Source of the DNA: Clostridia bacterium
Lineage (GTDB): Bacteria > Bacillota > Clostridia > Oscillospirales > Butyricicoccaceae
DNA: 64,000 nucleotides
Assembly (NCBI GenBank): GCA_017408985.1
Contig: JAFQTO010000038.1
Location: forward strand, 1-64,000
Direction: 5' to 3'
Made by a program: the position numbers and the translations under genes. Of this stretch, positions 41,401 through 51,395 are shown one piece after another (the stretch's first letter is position 1; the number at the start of each line of letters is the position of its first letter). Under the pieces are notes generated by a model. It was given only the letters and a program-made list of their open reading frames with translations. It did no database searches and had not been told where the DNA came from.

Positions 41401-42665
41401 CATTCTTTGACTTTTGGCAAAATTGAGCCTGCCTGGGGGATGACGAGGACGGAGGCGTTGTCGCCGTACTCTTGAAGCAGAGAGTCAAACATAGTCTGGA
41501 TATCATCGGGGTGGCAATACTGCATATAGAGCTTCTCGACCTTTTCGCGCTCGAGGTCCATAACGCCCACGACCTTGGCACGGAGCAGGACTTTGGCGAT
41601 GCCTGCGGCTTTGTGACCGCCCAGACGGAAGTCTTTCTGCAGGCGGTCGAGGATCGACTGAGGAGAGGTAGCGGAGTTTATCCACTCCTCAAATGTATCC
41701 TCTCCGTAGCCCTCGCTGCAGGCGCCGACCATAACGATTGTGCCGCCGTCACGGACTGCAAAGTTGCCGTTGTCCAGCGCCTTTTGGGCCTGATAGATAT
41801 TAATATCCTTGGGGTAGCCGCTGCAGGATACGATAACGATATCGGCCTGCTTATCGATGGGACGGCTGTAGACCGAGTCGAGATAACGGCATCCCTCGCG
41901 GTGAGCTTTGATATAGTCGCCGGCAAAGCATCTGAGCACACGCTTGCCGCTGTCGATGACCACGTTGACGATATAGTCGATCTTGACGAATTTGCCGATC
42001 TCGTCGATATCCTCGCGGACGGGGTTGCCCTCGATAACACCCGTACCGCCGCCGGGGAGAGAGATCATACTGTGGTTGGCGCGGATAGTCTCCTTGTTGG
42101 CGGCGCCGGGGAGTATGGCTTTTGCACCGCCCGAATATCCCGCAAACCAATGATACTCAACGTTCCCCGTGCAGATAAGCAGATCGGCATCAAGCACGGT
42201 CTTGCTGATATTGTAGGGAGTGCCGCGTGAGGACACACCGACGCGGATATACTCGTCGCCCGTGGAGTCTTTGCACACCACCCTGCGGTAGATCTCACTT
42301 CCCACTAATTTTTCGTGCTCCTGAGGTGTATGAGCACGGTGGATGCCCATACCGAAAAGAACTGTAATGTCCTCATCCTTTACGCCTGCCGCGTTAAGCT
42401 CGTCCACGATAACGGGCAATATCTTGTAGGACGGAACGGGGCGTGTGATGTCGCTTGCCATAATAACTACCTTCTGCCCCGGCTTTGCCACCTGACGCAG
42501 AGGGGGTGCGCCGATAGGCTCACGCAAAGAGCGCTCTATCTCTGCCCTCTCCTCCTCGGGGGTGGGTGCCGGCGGAAAAACGCCAAGCACAACGTCCTGC
42601 AAATTACGCTTGGGAATATTTACACTAAGCTCGGTCTTGCCGAACTTGAGTTTTGCCTCATACAT
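41400..42665 (-). CDS. larA: LarA-family nickel-pincer racemase/epimerase
   Basis: The 421-residue protein fits LarA (lactate racemase, DUF2088). It has GMGIHRAHTPQE and YHWFAGYSGGAKAILPG, which hold the histidines and the cofactor-binding lysine, and length is standard. LarA enzymes interconvert D- and L-2-hydroxy acids through a nickel pincer nucleotide made by LarB, LarC and LarE. None of those genes is in this window, so they must lie elsewhere if the enzyme is active. Many LarA homologues use other substrates, so lactate is not assured. It lies downstream of the ilv block but beyond a terminator. Confidence 0.85.
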   Translation of the reverse strand: MYEAKLKFGKTELSVNIPKRNLQDVVLGVFPPAPTPEEERAEIERSLREPIGAPPLRQVAKPGQKVVIMASDITRPVPSYKILPVIVDELNAAGVKDEDITVLFGMGIHRAHTPQEHEKLVGSEIYRRVVCKDSTGDEYIRVGVSSRGTPYNISKTVLDADLLICTGNVEYHWFAGYSGGAKAILPGAANKETIRANHSMISLPGGGTGVIEGNPVREDIDEIGKFVKIDYIVNVVIDSGKRVLRCFAGDYIKAHREGCRYLDSVYSRPIDKQADIVIVSCSGYPKDINIYQAQKALDNGNFAVRDGGTIVMVGACSEGYGEDTFEEWINSATSPQSILDRLQKDFRLGGHKAAGIAKVLLRAKVVGVMDLEREKVEKLYMQYCHPDDIQTMFDSLLQEYGDNASVLVIPQAGSILPKVKE

Positions 42666-42740
42666 ATTATCACTCCGTAATCATACTGTTACTTAATAGA
42701 TTATATAACAGCCGCGTGCTTTTGGCAACCGTTAAGTGCA

Positions 42741-42790
42741 GCATATAAAAAAGCATTTGCCGCAGTTTGGGGCAAATGCTTTTTATATGC
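42741..42790. terminator. Long terminator after the ilv-DUF815 operon
   Basis: A stem of about 20 bp (42741-42761 with 42771-42790, one bulge) contains AGCATTTGCC/GGCAAATGCT with flanking A and T runs. It ends the minus-strand ilv transcript. Confidence 0.85.
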
Positions 42791-42799
42791 TATTGATGC

Positions 42800-43993
42800 T
42801 CAGTTATTGGAGAGCAGACCGTCGATAAACTGCTTGGCGGCGCGGGCAGAACGTGTGCCGCGGTTGAGGGCAAAGCGCTCGGCTTCTGCCTCAAGCTTAT
42901 CGCTGTCGTACTCAAGACCTTTAAGCTCTGCAAGATGGTGTACGATGCTGAGGTAGGTCTTTTTGTCAGGACGCTGGAAGGTTATCTGCAGACCGAAGCG
43001 TTCGGACAGAGAGATGGTCTCCTGAATGGTATCGTTGTGATGGATATCGTCACCGTCGCGGTCGCTGAACTTCTCCTTGACAAGATGGCGGCGGTTAGAG
43101 GTGGCGTAGATGACCACGTTGTTGGACTTGGCAGAGACAGTACCCTCCAAGATAGCCTTGAGCGCGCTGAAGTTGTCGTCGTCCTTCTGGAAGGACAGAT
43201 CGTCGATAAACAGAATGAACTTGAGGGGGTTGCCCGACAACTCGTCAAGGATAACGGGGATCTCGCGAAGCTGCTCTTTGCGCACCTCGATTATTCTCAG
43301 TCCCTCGTCAAACAGCTCGTTGACCACAGCTTTGACGGTGGAGGACTTGCCCGTGCCCGCATCGCCCGAAAGCAAAATGTTGGCGGCAGGCTTGCCTGCA
43401 AGCAAAGCCTTGGTATTATCCATAATTATCTGCTGCTGACGCTTGTAATCGATAAGGTCAGAAAGACGGGTTTTGTCGGGATTGAGGACGGGGACGATGT
43501 GGTCGCCGCTGTCGATGCGGAACATACGGTACTTGGCGTAGATGCCGTATCCGAACTTGCCGATGTTCTCGGCGCGGTGCTTATACTTGCTCTTGAGCTC
43601 GTAGTCGGAGCTTTCGAACCGAGGCAGAAATCCCTGCCAGTCAAGTCCCTCGCGCAAAGCCTCGGGAGTCATGCGGCATACCTGCTGCAGCACGTCAAGC
43701 TCCTTGTCCACATTGTCGATAAGGCTCAGGGGCACGCTTTCTCCCCTGCCGATGCTCTTGACGTAGATATTCTCGTTGTTGTTGACCGCATGCTTGATAT
43801 AGCGGCTGAGATCGGTCTCGTGAGCGTCGTACAAACGGGAGACAAACTCGCCGTAAGCGCTCACCGCACCCTTTGTATCACGCTGCTCTCTGTATTCGAG
43901 GTAGCTGACAAGACTCTGCATAACAGGGTCGGAAAGCAGCTGACGGAACACAGAGAGAGAATAAAGTCCTGTGGTCAATTCCGAAAGATTCAT
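42800..43993 (-). CDS. DUF815-family AAA ATPase
   Basis: The 397-residue protein has Walker A SGDAGTGKSSTVK, a Walker B-like FILFIDDLSF, and IYATSNRRHLVKEKFSDRDG, which are marks of the DUF815 family. The first 180 residues are helical. The role of DUF815 proteins is unknown. ATG 43993 is preferred, since GGGGA is 5 nt upstream, over ATG 44005. It starts 15 bp after the ilvD stop and is thus probably cotranscribed with ilvBNCD, although no metabolic link is known. Confidence 0.85.
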   Translation of the reverse strand: MNLSELTTGLYSLSVFRQLLSDPVMQSLVSYLEYREQRDTKGAVSAYGEFVSRLYDAHETDLSRYIKHAVNNNENIYVKSIGRGESVPLSLIDNVDKELDVLQQVCRMTPEALREGLDWQGFLPRFESSDYELKSKYKHRAENIGKFGYGIYAKYRMFRIDSGDHIVPVLNPDKTRLSDLIDYKRQQQIIMDNTKALLAGKPAANILLSGDAGTGKSSTVKAVVNELFDEGLRIIEVRKEQLREIPVILDELSGNPLKFILFIDDLSFQKDDDNFSALKAILEGTVSAKSNNVVIYATSNRRHLVKEKFSDRDGDDIHHNDTIQETISLSERFGLQITFQRPDKKTYLSIVHHLAELKGLEYDSDKLEAEAERFALNRGTRSARAAKQFIDGLLSNN

Positions 43994-44008
43994 ACAGTTC
44001 CCCATCTA

Positions 44009-45664
44009 TTACTTGAGTATTGCGCCCTCGGCGCCGCTGGATACGAAGGTTGCGTATCTCTTGAGGTAGCCGGTCAGTTCTTTCTGCTTGGGCTTGAAGT
44101 TCCTGAGGCGCTCGGCAAGGACAGCTTCATCCACCTTGAGTTCAAGCTTGTTGGCAGGGATGTCGATGCTGATGATGTCACCCTCCTCGACAACTCCGAT
44201 CATACCGCCGCTGGCGGCTTCGGGAGAAACGTGACCGATGCAGGCACCGCGGGTAGCGCCGCTGAAACGGCCGTCGGTGATAAGCGCAACACTACCTCCC
44301 AGACCCATACCCATAATTGCCGAGGTGGGATTGAGCATCTCACGCATACCGGGGCCGCCCTTGGGGCCTTCGTAACGGATAACAACGACGTCGCCTGCAA
44401 CTATCTTGCCTGCGTTGATGGCTGCCTGAGCCTCTTCTTCGCTGTCAAAGACACGGGCGGGACCCTCGTGTACAAGCATCTCAGGCAGGACTGCCGAGCG
44501 CTTGACAACGCTGCCGTCGGGGGCAAGATTGCCTCTGAGGACGGCAATACCGCCCGTCTCGCTGTAGGGATTGTCAATAGGACGGATAACGTCGGGGTCG
44601 AGGTTGGGGCAGTTTTCGATGTTCTCGCCTACCGTCTTGCCCGTTACGGTGATGCAGTCGGTCTTGATGAGACCCTTTTTGTTCAGCTCGTTCATAACGG
44701 CGTAGACGCCGCCTGCCTCGTCAAGATCCTCCATATAGGTCCTGCCTGCGGGGGCAAGGTGGCAGAGGTTGGGGGTGACCGCGCTGATGCCGTTGGCGAT
44801 ATCAAGGTTGATATCCAGACCGCACTCGTGTGCGATGGCGGGCAGGTGGAGCATACTGTTGGTGGAGCAGCCAAGAGCCATATCGACGGTAAGTGCGTTG
44901 TGGAAGGCGTCCTCGGTCATAATGTCCAGAGGACGGATATTCTTCTTGAGCATATCCATAACAGCCATACCTGCGTGCTTGGCAAGCTCGATACGTGCGG
45001 AATATACGGCAGGGATAGTGCCGTTGCCGCGCAGAGCCATACCCAGAACCTCACTGAGGCAGTTCATAGAGTTGGCGGTATACATACCCGAGCAGGAACC
45101 GCAGGTGGGGCAGGTCTTGCACTCATATTCGTGCATCTTGTCGGCTGTGATAGCGCCGGTGTTGTACTTGCCCGTTGCCTCAAAGATAGAGGACAGGCTG
45201 GTTTTGGCACCGTCTACGTGGCCCGCAAGCATAGGACCGCCGCTGACGAAAACGGTGGGGATATTAAGACGTGCGGCTGCCATAAGCAGACCGGGCACGT
45301 TCTTGTCACAGTTGGGCACCATGACCAATGCGTCAAAGCCGTGGGCGTTGACCATAGCCTCGGTGGAGTCGGCGATAAGGTCACGGGTGATAAGGGAATA
45401 CTTCATACCCTTGTGACCCATAGCTATACCGTCACAGACGGCAATAGCAGGGAAAACGATAGGGGTACCGCCTGCCATAGCTACGCCGAGCTTGACTGCA
45501 TCGACGATCTTGTCAATATTGATATGACCGGGAACGATCTCGTTGTAAGAGCTGACGATACCGACCAGAGGACGGCTCAGTTCCTCGTCGGTCAGGCCCA
45601 ATGCGTGATACAGAGCTCTGTGGGGAGCGTTTTGAGGGCCATGCTTGATGGAATCACTGAACAT
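44009..45664 (-). CDS. ilvD: Dihydroxy-acid dehydratase
   Basis: The 551-residue enzyme converts 2,3-dihydroxy acids to 2-oxo acids in valine and isoleucine synthesis. It has the Fe-S and active-site landmarks [42 protein letters not shown] and GRFSGATRG. Length and order are standard. AAAGGAG precedes the start. It is the fourth gene of ilvB-N-C-D. Confidence 0.97.
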   Translation of the reverse strand: MFSDSIKHGPQNAPHRALYHALGLTDEELSRPLVGIVSSYNEIVPGHINIDKIVDAVKLGVAMAGGTPIVFPAIAVCDGIAMGHKGMKYSLITRDLIADSTEAMVNAHGFDALVMVPNCDKNVPGLLMAAARLNIPTVFVSGGPMLAGHVDGAKTSLSSIFEATGKYNTGAITADKMHEYECKTCPTCGSCSGMYTANSMNCLSEVLGMALRGNGTIPAVYSARIELAKHAGMAVMDMLKKNIRPLDIMTEDAFHNALTVDMALGCSTNSMLHLPAIAHECGLDINLDIANGISAVTPNLCHLAPAGRTYMEDLDEAGGVYAVMNELNKKGLIKTDCITVTGKTVGENIENCPNLDPDVIRPIDNPYSETGGIAVLRGNLAPDGSVVKRSAVLPEMLVHEGPARVFDSEEEAQAAINAGKIVAGDVVVIRYEGPKGGPGMREMLNPTSAIMGMGLGGSVALITDGRFSGATRGACIGHVSPEAASGGMIGVVEEGDIISIDIPANKLELKVDEAVLAERLRNFKPKQKELTGYLKRYATFVSSGAEGAILK

Positions 45665-45695
45665 AAGCTTTCACTCCTTTGTGAAGTCCTGTTTT

Positions 45696-45731
45696 TTGAT
45701 ATTGCCCCGAAGCAGCGCTCCGGGGCAATGC
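45696..45731 (-). other. Hairpin between ilvC and ilvD
   Basis: ATTGCCCCG pairs with CGGGGCAAT inside the 75-bp ilvC-ilvD gap. On the minus strand no T-run follows, so it is more likely an RNA-processing or stability hairpin than a terminator. Confidence 0.5.
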
Positions 45732-45739
45732 AGTTTGTG

Positions 45740-46762
<1,023 letters not shown>

Positions 46763-46809
46763 CTACCTCTTTCTGAATATAAATTAATTATAAATTTAAT
46801 TAAAAAAAA

Positions 46810-47316
46810 TTACAAATTTGTGATCTTGCGGATAGTGCTTTCGCCCCGTTCAAGGGATACGATACCCGTGCGGCAGATCTCAAGGATGTTGAAATCGCGC
46901 ATCAGGTTGATAAAATCGTCGATACGGCGGCTGCTGTCTGTAAGCTGCATAACAATGGACTTCTTGGTGTAGTCCACCGTCCTTGCGTTGAACGCATCGG
47001 CGGCGGCTCGGATCTCCTCGCGATTTTCGGCGCAGTTGACCACCTTGATGAGCAGAAGCTCGGAGCTGACCGTATTCTCGTTGTCAAACTCCTTGATGGA
47101 TATGACGTCGGGCAGCTTGTACAGCTGATTGACAAGCTGATTCTTGTTGCCCTCGTCACCGCCGAACAGAACGGTGATACGGGAATACTCGGCGCTTTCG
47201 GTCTCGCTGACGGTCAGGCAGGAAATATTGAACTGCCTGCGGCGGAACATACTGGTGATGCGGTTAAGCACACCGAACTGGTTGCGAACCAATATTGCTA
47301 TTGTGTATCTGTTCAT
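46810..47316 (-). CDS. ilvN: Acetolactate synthase small (regulatory) subunit
   Basis: The 168-residue protein has an N-terminal ACT domain (VRNQFGVLNRITSMFRRR, then NISCLTVSETE) and the usual C-terminal ALS_ss_C domain. It binds valine and adjusts activity of the catalytic subunit. The start is inside the GT-rich end of ilvB, separated from its stop by one base. Confidence 0.93.
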   Translation of the reverse strand: MNRYTIAILVRNQFGVLNRITSMFRRRQFNISCLTVSETESAEYSRITVLFGGDEGNKNQLVNQLYKLPDVISIKEFDNENTVSSELLLIKVVNCAENREEIRAAADAFNARTVDYTKKSIVMQLTDSSRRIDDFINLMRDFNILEICRTGIVSLERGESTIRKITNL

Positions 47317-47317
47317 A

Positions 47318-48988
47318 TCAGTCCCCCACCTTTGTGATAATTTCGCTGACGCTCTTACCGCCCGGGATCATAGGCAGTACGTACTCGTCCTTGTCCACCA
47401 TGACCTCGATAAGATAAGGCTTACCGCTGCCGATAGCTTTTTTGAGAGCTTTTTCAAAGCTGTCAACGGTGCAGACACGCTCAGCGTCTGCTCCGAAGGC
47501 TTTTGCCAGCATAACGAAGTCGGTCCGGCGGTCTTCCAGCGACGTATTGGAATAGGTCTTGTCGTAGAAGAAATCCTGCAGCTGACGCACCATACCAAGC
47601 ACGCGGTTGTTGAGCAGCACTACGGTGATGGGAAGCTGATGGGTGACCACGGTGGCAAGCTCGTTAAGGTTCATACCGAAGCTGCCGTCGCCCGTTATTA
47701 GCAGGGTCTTCTTCCCGGTTGCCATAGTACTGCCGATGGCACCGCCCATTCCGTAGCCCATAGCGCCCAGTCCGCCGCTGGAGATGAAGGTGCGCTCACA
47801 AGAGAAGCTGAGCATCTGCGCGCTCCACATCTGATGCTGGCCGACGTCTGTCGCAACGGGCATATCAGCCTCACGGCATCGGTTGACGATCTCCATTATA
47901 TTGAGAGGGGTCAGTCCCTCACGGGTGTCTCTGTGTGTACGTTCCTCTGCCCTGATATCAGCTACCTGCTGCATCCAGTCGGGATGCTCGGCTTTGGTGA
48001 TGAGCGGCAAAAGAGCCTCAAGGGTCTTTTTGATATCCCCTCGCAAAGCGTGGGTGTCACGTGTGGTCTTGGACAACTCGGCACCCTCAATATCGATATG
48101 GACGATCTTTGCTTTGGGGATAAAAGTGTCAAGCCCGCCCGTTGCACGGTCGCTGAAGCGGGTGCCCAAAGCGATAACACAGTCGGCTTTATTCATAGCC
48201 ACCGAGCAGGCGTATCTGCCGTGCATACCCTGCATACCCAAAAATCTGGGATGTGCTGTCGGGATAGCCGAAATGCCCATAAAGGAGCAGCCCAGAGCCG
48301 CATCTATCCTCTCGGCAAGCTCAAGCATCTCCGTCTGCGCACCCGAAGAAATAAGTCCGCCGCCGAAGAAGATGAAGGGGCGCTGTGACTGATTGATACA
48401 TTCGGCAGCCTCGGTGATACGCACCTCTTTGGCAGCAAAAGTCTCGTCCGGCAGGACCTTGGCGCAGGGGGTGTACTGGGTAAACTGCTTTTGGATATCC
48501 TTGGGGATATCGACAAGCACGGGACCGGGTCTGCCCGACTTTGCCAGACGAAATGCCTCGCGGATGGTATCTGCCAGCGTCTCTATTGAGCCGACGAAGT
48601 AATTATGCTTGGTAATGGGCAAAGTAACACCGGTGATGTCCAGCTCCTGAAAGCTGTCCGTGCCGATAAGGCTCGTGGCAACGTTGCCCGTAATGGCCAC
48701 CATAGGAATAGAGTCTAAATACGCTGTTGCGATGCCCGTGACCAGATTGGTAGCGCCCGGACCCGAAGTTGCAAGCACGACGCCCGTCCTGCCGCTTGAG
48801 CGGGAATAGCCGTCAGCCGCATGGGCCGCACCCTGCTCGTCGGCTGTGAGGACGTGTCTGATCTCGTCCCGATATTTGTGAAGAGAATGGTATATATCCA
48901 GAACCTGACCGCCGGGATAACCGAAGATGGTATCGCATCCCTGCTCGATCAGCGTTCTGACGATTATGTCAGCACCGCAAAGCAGCAT
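47318..48988 (-). CDS. ilvB: Acetolactate synthase large (catalytic) subunit
   Basis: The 556-residue thiamine-diphosphate enzyme condenses pyruvate with pyruvate or 2-oxobutyrate. Landmarks are FGYPGGQVLDIY, HAADGYSRSSGRTGV, the ThDP motif GDGSFGMNLNELATV and the C-terminal PVRQ-like VMVDKDEYVLPMIPGG. ATG 48988 is preferred: AGGAG lies 9 nt upstream. It is first in the ilvBNCD-DUF815 operon. A promoter without T-box stands before it. Confidence 0.96.
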   Translation of the reverse strand: MLLCGADIIVRTLIEQGCDTIFGYPGGQVLDIYHSLHKYRDEIRHVLTADEQGAAHAADGYSRSSGRTGVVLATSGPGATNLVTGIATAYLDSIPMVAITGNVATSLIGTDSFQELDITGVTLPITKHNYFVGSIETLADTIREAFRLAKSGRPGPVLVDIPKDIQKQFTQYTPCAKVLPDETFAAKEVRITEAAECINQSQRPFIFFGGGLISSGAQTEMLELAERIDAALGCSFMGISAIPTAHPRFLGMQGMHGRYACSVAMNKADCVIALGTRFSDRATGGLDTFIPKAKIVHIDIEGAELSKTTRDTHALRGDIKKTLEALLPLITKAEHPDWMQQVADIRAEERTHRDTREGLTPLNIMEIVNRCREADMPVATDVGQHQMWSAQMLSFSCERTFISSGGLGAMGYGMGGAIGSTMATGKKTLLITGDGSFGMNLNELATVVTHQLPITVVLLNNRVLGMVRQLQDFFYDKTYSNTSLEDRRTDFVMLAKAFGADAERVCTVDSFEKALKKAIGSGKPYLIEVMVDKDEYVLPMIPGGKSVSEIITKVGD

Positions 48989-49048
48989 CGTGATCACTCC
49001 TATACAGCATATTACGCTGCAAAAAAAGCAGCAGAATATATCTATATA

Positions 49049-49077
49049 ATTTTATCGCAAAATATATAATCTGTCAA
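49049..49077 (-). promoter_or_regulatory. Promoter of the ilvBNCD operon
   Basis: On the minus strand TTGACA (49077-49072), 17 bp, TAAAAT (49054-49049). The leader is short, with a small GCTGC/GCAGC hairpin and a run of seven T near 49013-49034. No T-box signature is present. Confidence 0.8.
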
Positions 49078-49103
49078 TAAAAATGGTGACGGCTGCCGCA
49101 ATT

Positions 49104-50303
49104 TCAGTCTTCTATGATCTTGAAGCCTGCGTTTTTGAGCTGAGATACTATCTCGTTGACGTGAGCGAAGTTTCTGGTCTCCATTTCAAGTGTAAGGTAG
49201 CATCCGTTTACACTTCTTGTGGCAGTAGTTCTCTCGTGGCGCACACCTATGACGTTGCCGCCGCAGCCCGCGATGATACCGCTGACCTGATTGAGCTGAC
49301 CGGGCTTGTCGGAAAGCTCTATCACAAGTCGGGTGCTTCTGCCGCTCTTCATAAGACCGCGCTCGATAACTCTGTTGAGGCTGGTAACGTCGATGTTGCC
49401 GCCCGATACCACGCTGACGACTTTTTTGCCCTCGATGGGCAGTTTGTTGAACATTGCGGCGGCAACGGATACGGCGCCTGCGCCCTCCGCAACCATCTTC
49501 TGCTTCTCGATAAGAGACAATATAGCCGAGCAGATCTCGTCCTCGGAAACGGTGACTACGTCGTCAACGTACTTGCTGACCATCTCAAAGGTGTTGACAC
49601 CCGGCTGTTTGACGGCGATACCGTCGGCAATGGTGGCAACCGAATCAAGACACTCGATCTTTCCGCTTTTTACCGAGCGGAACATACTTGCCGCACCCTC
49701 TGCCTGAACGCCGTAGACCTTGACCGAGGGACGGATGGACTTGATGGCATAGGATATGCCCGAGATAAGTCCGCCGCCGCCGATGGGCACGATAACAGCG
49801 TCGATATCGCTGTTGTCGGCAAGGATCTCAAGACCGATAGTGCCCTGACCTGCGATGACGTCCTCATCGTCAAAAGGATGCACAAGCGTATATCCGAACT
49901 CGTCGCGCATTTCAAGTGCTTTGCGGTAGGCGTCGTCGTAAACGCCGTTGACCAGAGTGACCTGCGCGCCGAAGCTCTTGGTAGCCTCAACCTTGGAGAT
50001 AGGTGCGCCGTCGGGCATACAGATATAGGAAGGAATACCCAGCTTTGTAGCCGCAAGGGCCACGCCCTGAGAGTGGTTGCCCGCCGAGCAGGCTACGACA
50101 CCGCGCTTCTTCTCCTCCTCGGACAGTCCCGCTATTTTGTAACCCGAGCCGCGGAGCTTGAAGGAGCCGGTTTTTTGCAGGCATTCGGGTTTGAGATACA
50201 AGGTGCAGTTGTCGGTGATGCGGTTGGCTTTCTGAAGACTTGTGGTAGTAATGATGTCTTTCAGAACGTTCTGGGCGTCAAATACTTTGTCGAGAGTAAG
50301 CAT
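49104..50303 (-). CDS. ilvA: Threonine ammonia-lyase (threonine dehydratase) with ACT domain
   Basis: The 399-residue PLP enzyme deaminates threonine to 2-oxobutyrate for isoleucine synthesis. The PLP lysine lies in QKTGSFKLRG, the phosphate loop is near the SGGGLISG-type IGGGGLISG, and the C-terminal ACT domain begins near RLVIELSDKPGQLNQV. The architecture is the roughly 400-residue single-ACT form. ATG 50303 follows AAGGAGG. The T-box leader with an Ile-type specifier supports a biosynthetic role. Confidence 0.94.
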   Translation of the reverse strand: MLTLDKVFDAQNVLKDIITTTSLQKANRITDNCTLYLKPECLQKTGSFKLRGSGYKIAGLSEEEKKRGVVACSAGNHSQGVALAATKLGIPSYICMPDGAPISKVEATKSFGAQVTLVNGVYDDAYRKALEMRDEFGYTLVHPFDDEDVIAGQGTIGLEILADNSDIDAVIVPIGGGGLISGISYAIKSIRPSVKVYGVQAEGAASMFRSVKSGKIECLDSVATIADGIAVKQPGVNTFEMVSKYVDDVVTVSEDEICSAILSLIEKQKMVAEGAGAVSVAAAMFNKLPIEGKKVVSVVSGGNIDVTSLNRVIERGLMKSGRSTRLVIELSDKPGQLNQVSGIIAGCGGNVIGVRHERTTATRSVNGCYLTLEMETRNFAHVNEIVSQLKNAGFKIIED

Positions 50304-50344
50304 AATATATTCCTCCTTAAAAGAAAAACAGATCACAAAAATAA

Positions 50345-50631
50345 ATAAGATCCTGCCTCTAAACCAAAGAGACAGGATCTTTGAAAACAAAAATCTTGCG
50401 GTACCACTCTTTTTGCCCCATAAAAATGAGACCACTCACGGCGACTAACATCGCTCCCTGCTGTAACGGTCAGGATCCGTCCGCCCTATTAAGACTGCTC
50501 CGTTCAGGTCGGCTGCTCCGAGGTGATACAGCACGGTCTCCGTCCATCGGCTCACACCAGCCGCCGACTCTCTGTAGCAGGAAAATACCGGCACGTTCCT
50601 CATCATCGCTTTTGGTATTCAATTATTCTGT
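50345..50631 (-). promoter_or_regulatory. T-box riboswitch (probable Ile specifier) before ilvA
   Basis: On the minus strand the leader has the T-box sequence AGAGTGGTACCGC (50410-50398) in the antiterminator. A terminator follows (GATCCTG...CAGGATC, 50349-50379). Upstream is a Stem I with GATGAGGAA and the distal-loop block CGGCTGGTGTGAGCCG. ATC at 50527-50525, followed by ACCTCGGAGCAG, is the likely specifier (isoleucine). Uncharged tRNA-Ile would promote antitermination and ilvA expression. Confidence 0.88.
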
Positions 50632-50660
50632 ATATTATCACCCGAAAAACCATTTGTCAA
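50632..50660 (-). promoter_or_regulatory. Promoter of the T-box-ilvA transcript
   Basis: On the minus strand TTGACA (50660-50655), 17 bp, TAATAT (50637-50632). Confidence 0.8.
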
Positions 50661-50708
50661 GGGATAATTATGCAAATACTCCTCTATTTTTGACCCTCCT
50701 TAATGTTA

Positions 50709-50737
50709 TTGACTTTGTGCGCCTTAAAATGTATACT
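50709..50737 (+). promoter_or_regulatory. Promoter of the cytidylate-kinase-like gene
   Basis: TTGACT (50709-50714), 17 bp, TATACT (50732-50737). Confidence 0.75.
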
Positions 50738-50774
50738 TAAACTATAAAACCCACACAGAAAGGCAGGTATATTT

Positions 50775-51395
50775 ATGAAGATAATCACCGTGAGCCGTGA
50801 GTTTGCCAGCGGAGGCAGGGAGCTTGGAAAACGCCTTTCCGACCTGCTCGGTTTTGACTACTACGACCGTGAGATAATCACCGCTATCGCAGAAAACAAG
50901 GGTCTTCAGGAAAAATACGTGGAGGACGTTCTGGAAAACCACGGATGGCGTGCCTTTCCCCTCACCTACCACAGCAGTATGGTGGGTGTGTCTGCCGTTT
51001 CGTCCATTTCGGCAGGGCTGCTTATCGAGCAGAAAAAGGTCATTGAGCAGATAGCCGCTCTGGGCAAGGATTTTGTCATAGTCGGCAGAAGCGCAGACGT
51101 CGTATTACAGAAATACAAGCCCTTTAATATTTTCGTTTGCGCCGATATGGACTCAAAGATAAAAAGATGCCTTGAGCGTGCAAGCGAAGACGAACAGCTG
51201 ACTGCAAGGGAAGCAGAGAAAAAGATCAAAATGATCGACAAAAACCGCTCACGCACCCGCGAGATAATCTCGGGCAGCAAGTGGGGCGAGCGCGGCACCT
51301 ATCATCTGACCGTCAACACCACCGGCTGGAACATAAAAGATCTGAGCCGTGCCACGGCGGATTTTGCAAATGCCTGGTTTGAGAAGAGCAAATGA
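50775..51395 (+). CDS. Cytidylate-kinase-like family protein
   Basis: The 206-residue protein is of the cytidylate_kin2 type: ITVSREFASGGRELGKRLSD carries a P-loop-like segment, and FDYYDREIITAIAE and VIVGRSADVVLQ follow. These P-loop kinases are widespread in Clostridia with untested substrates. It overlaps the MATE gene by ATGA, so they are coupled, which hints that it acts near the exporter; no direct role is evident. Confidence 0.8.
   Translation: MKIITVSREFASGGRELGKRLSDLLGFDYYDREIITAIAENKGLQEKYVEDVLENHGWRAFPLTYHSSMVGVSAVSSISAGLLIEQKKVIEQIAALGKDFVIVGRSADVVLQKYKPFNIFVCADMDSKIKRCLERASEDEQLTAREAEKKIKMIDKNRSRTREIISGSKWGERGTYHLTVNTTGWNIKDLSRATADFANAWFEKSK

Noticed and set aside
49013-49034. 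Attenuator or T-box before ilvB
   Set aside because: Only a small GCTGC/GCAGC hairpin with T7 in the loop is present; no T-box sequence or specifier structure.
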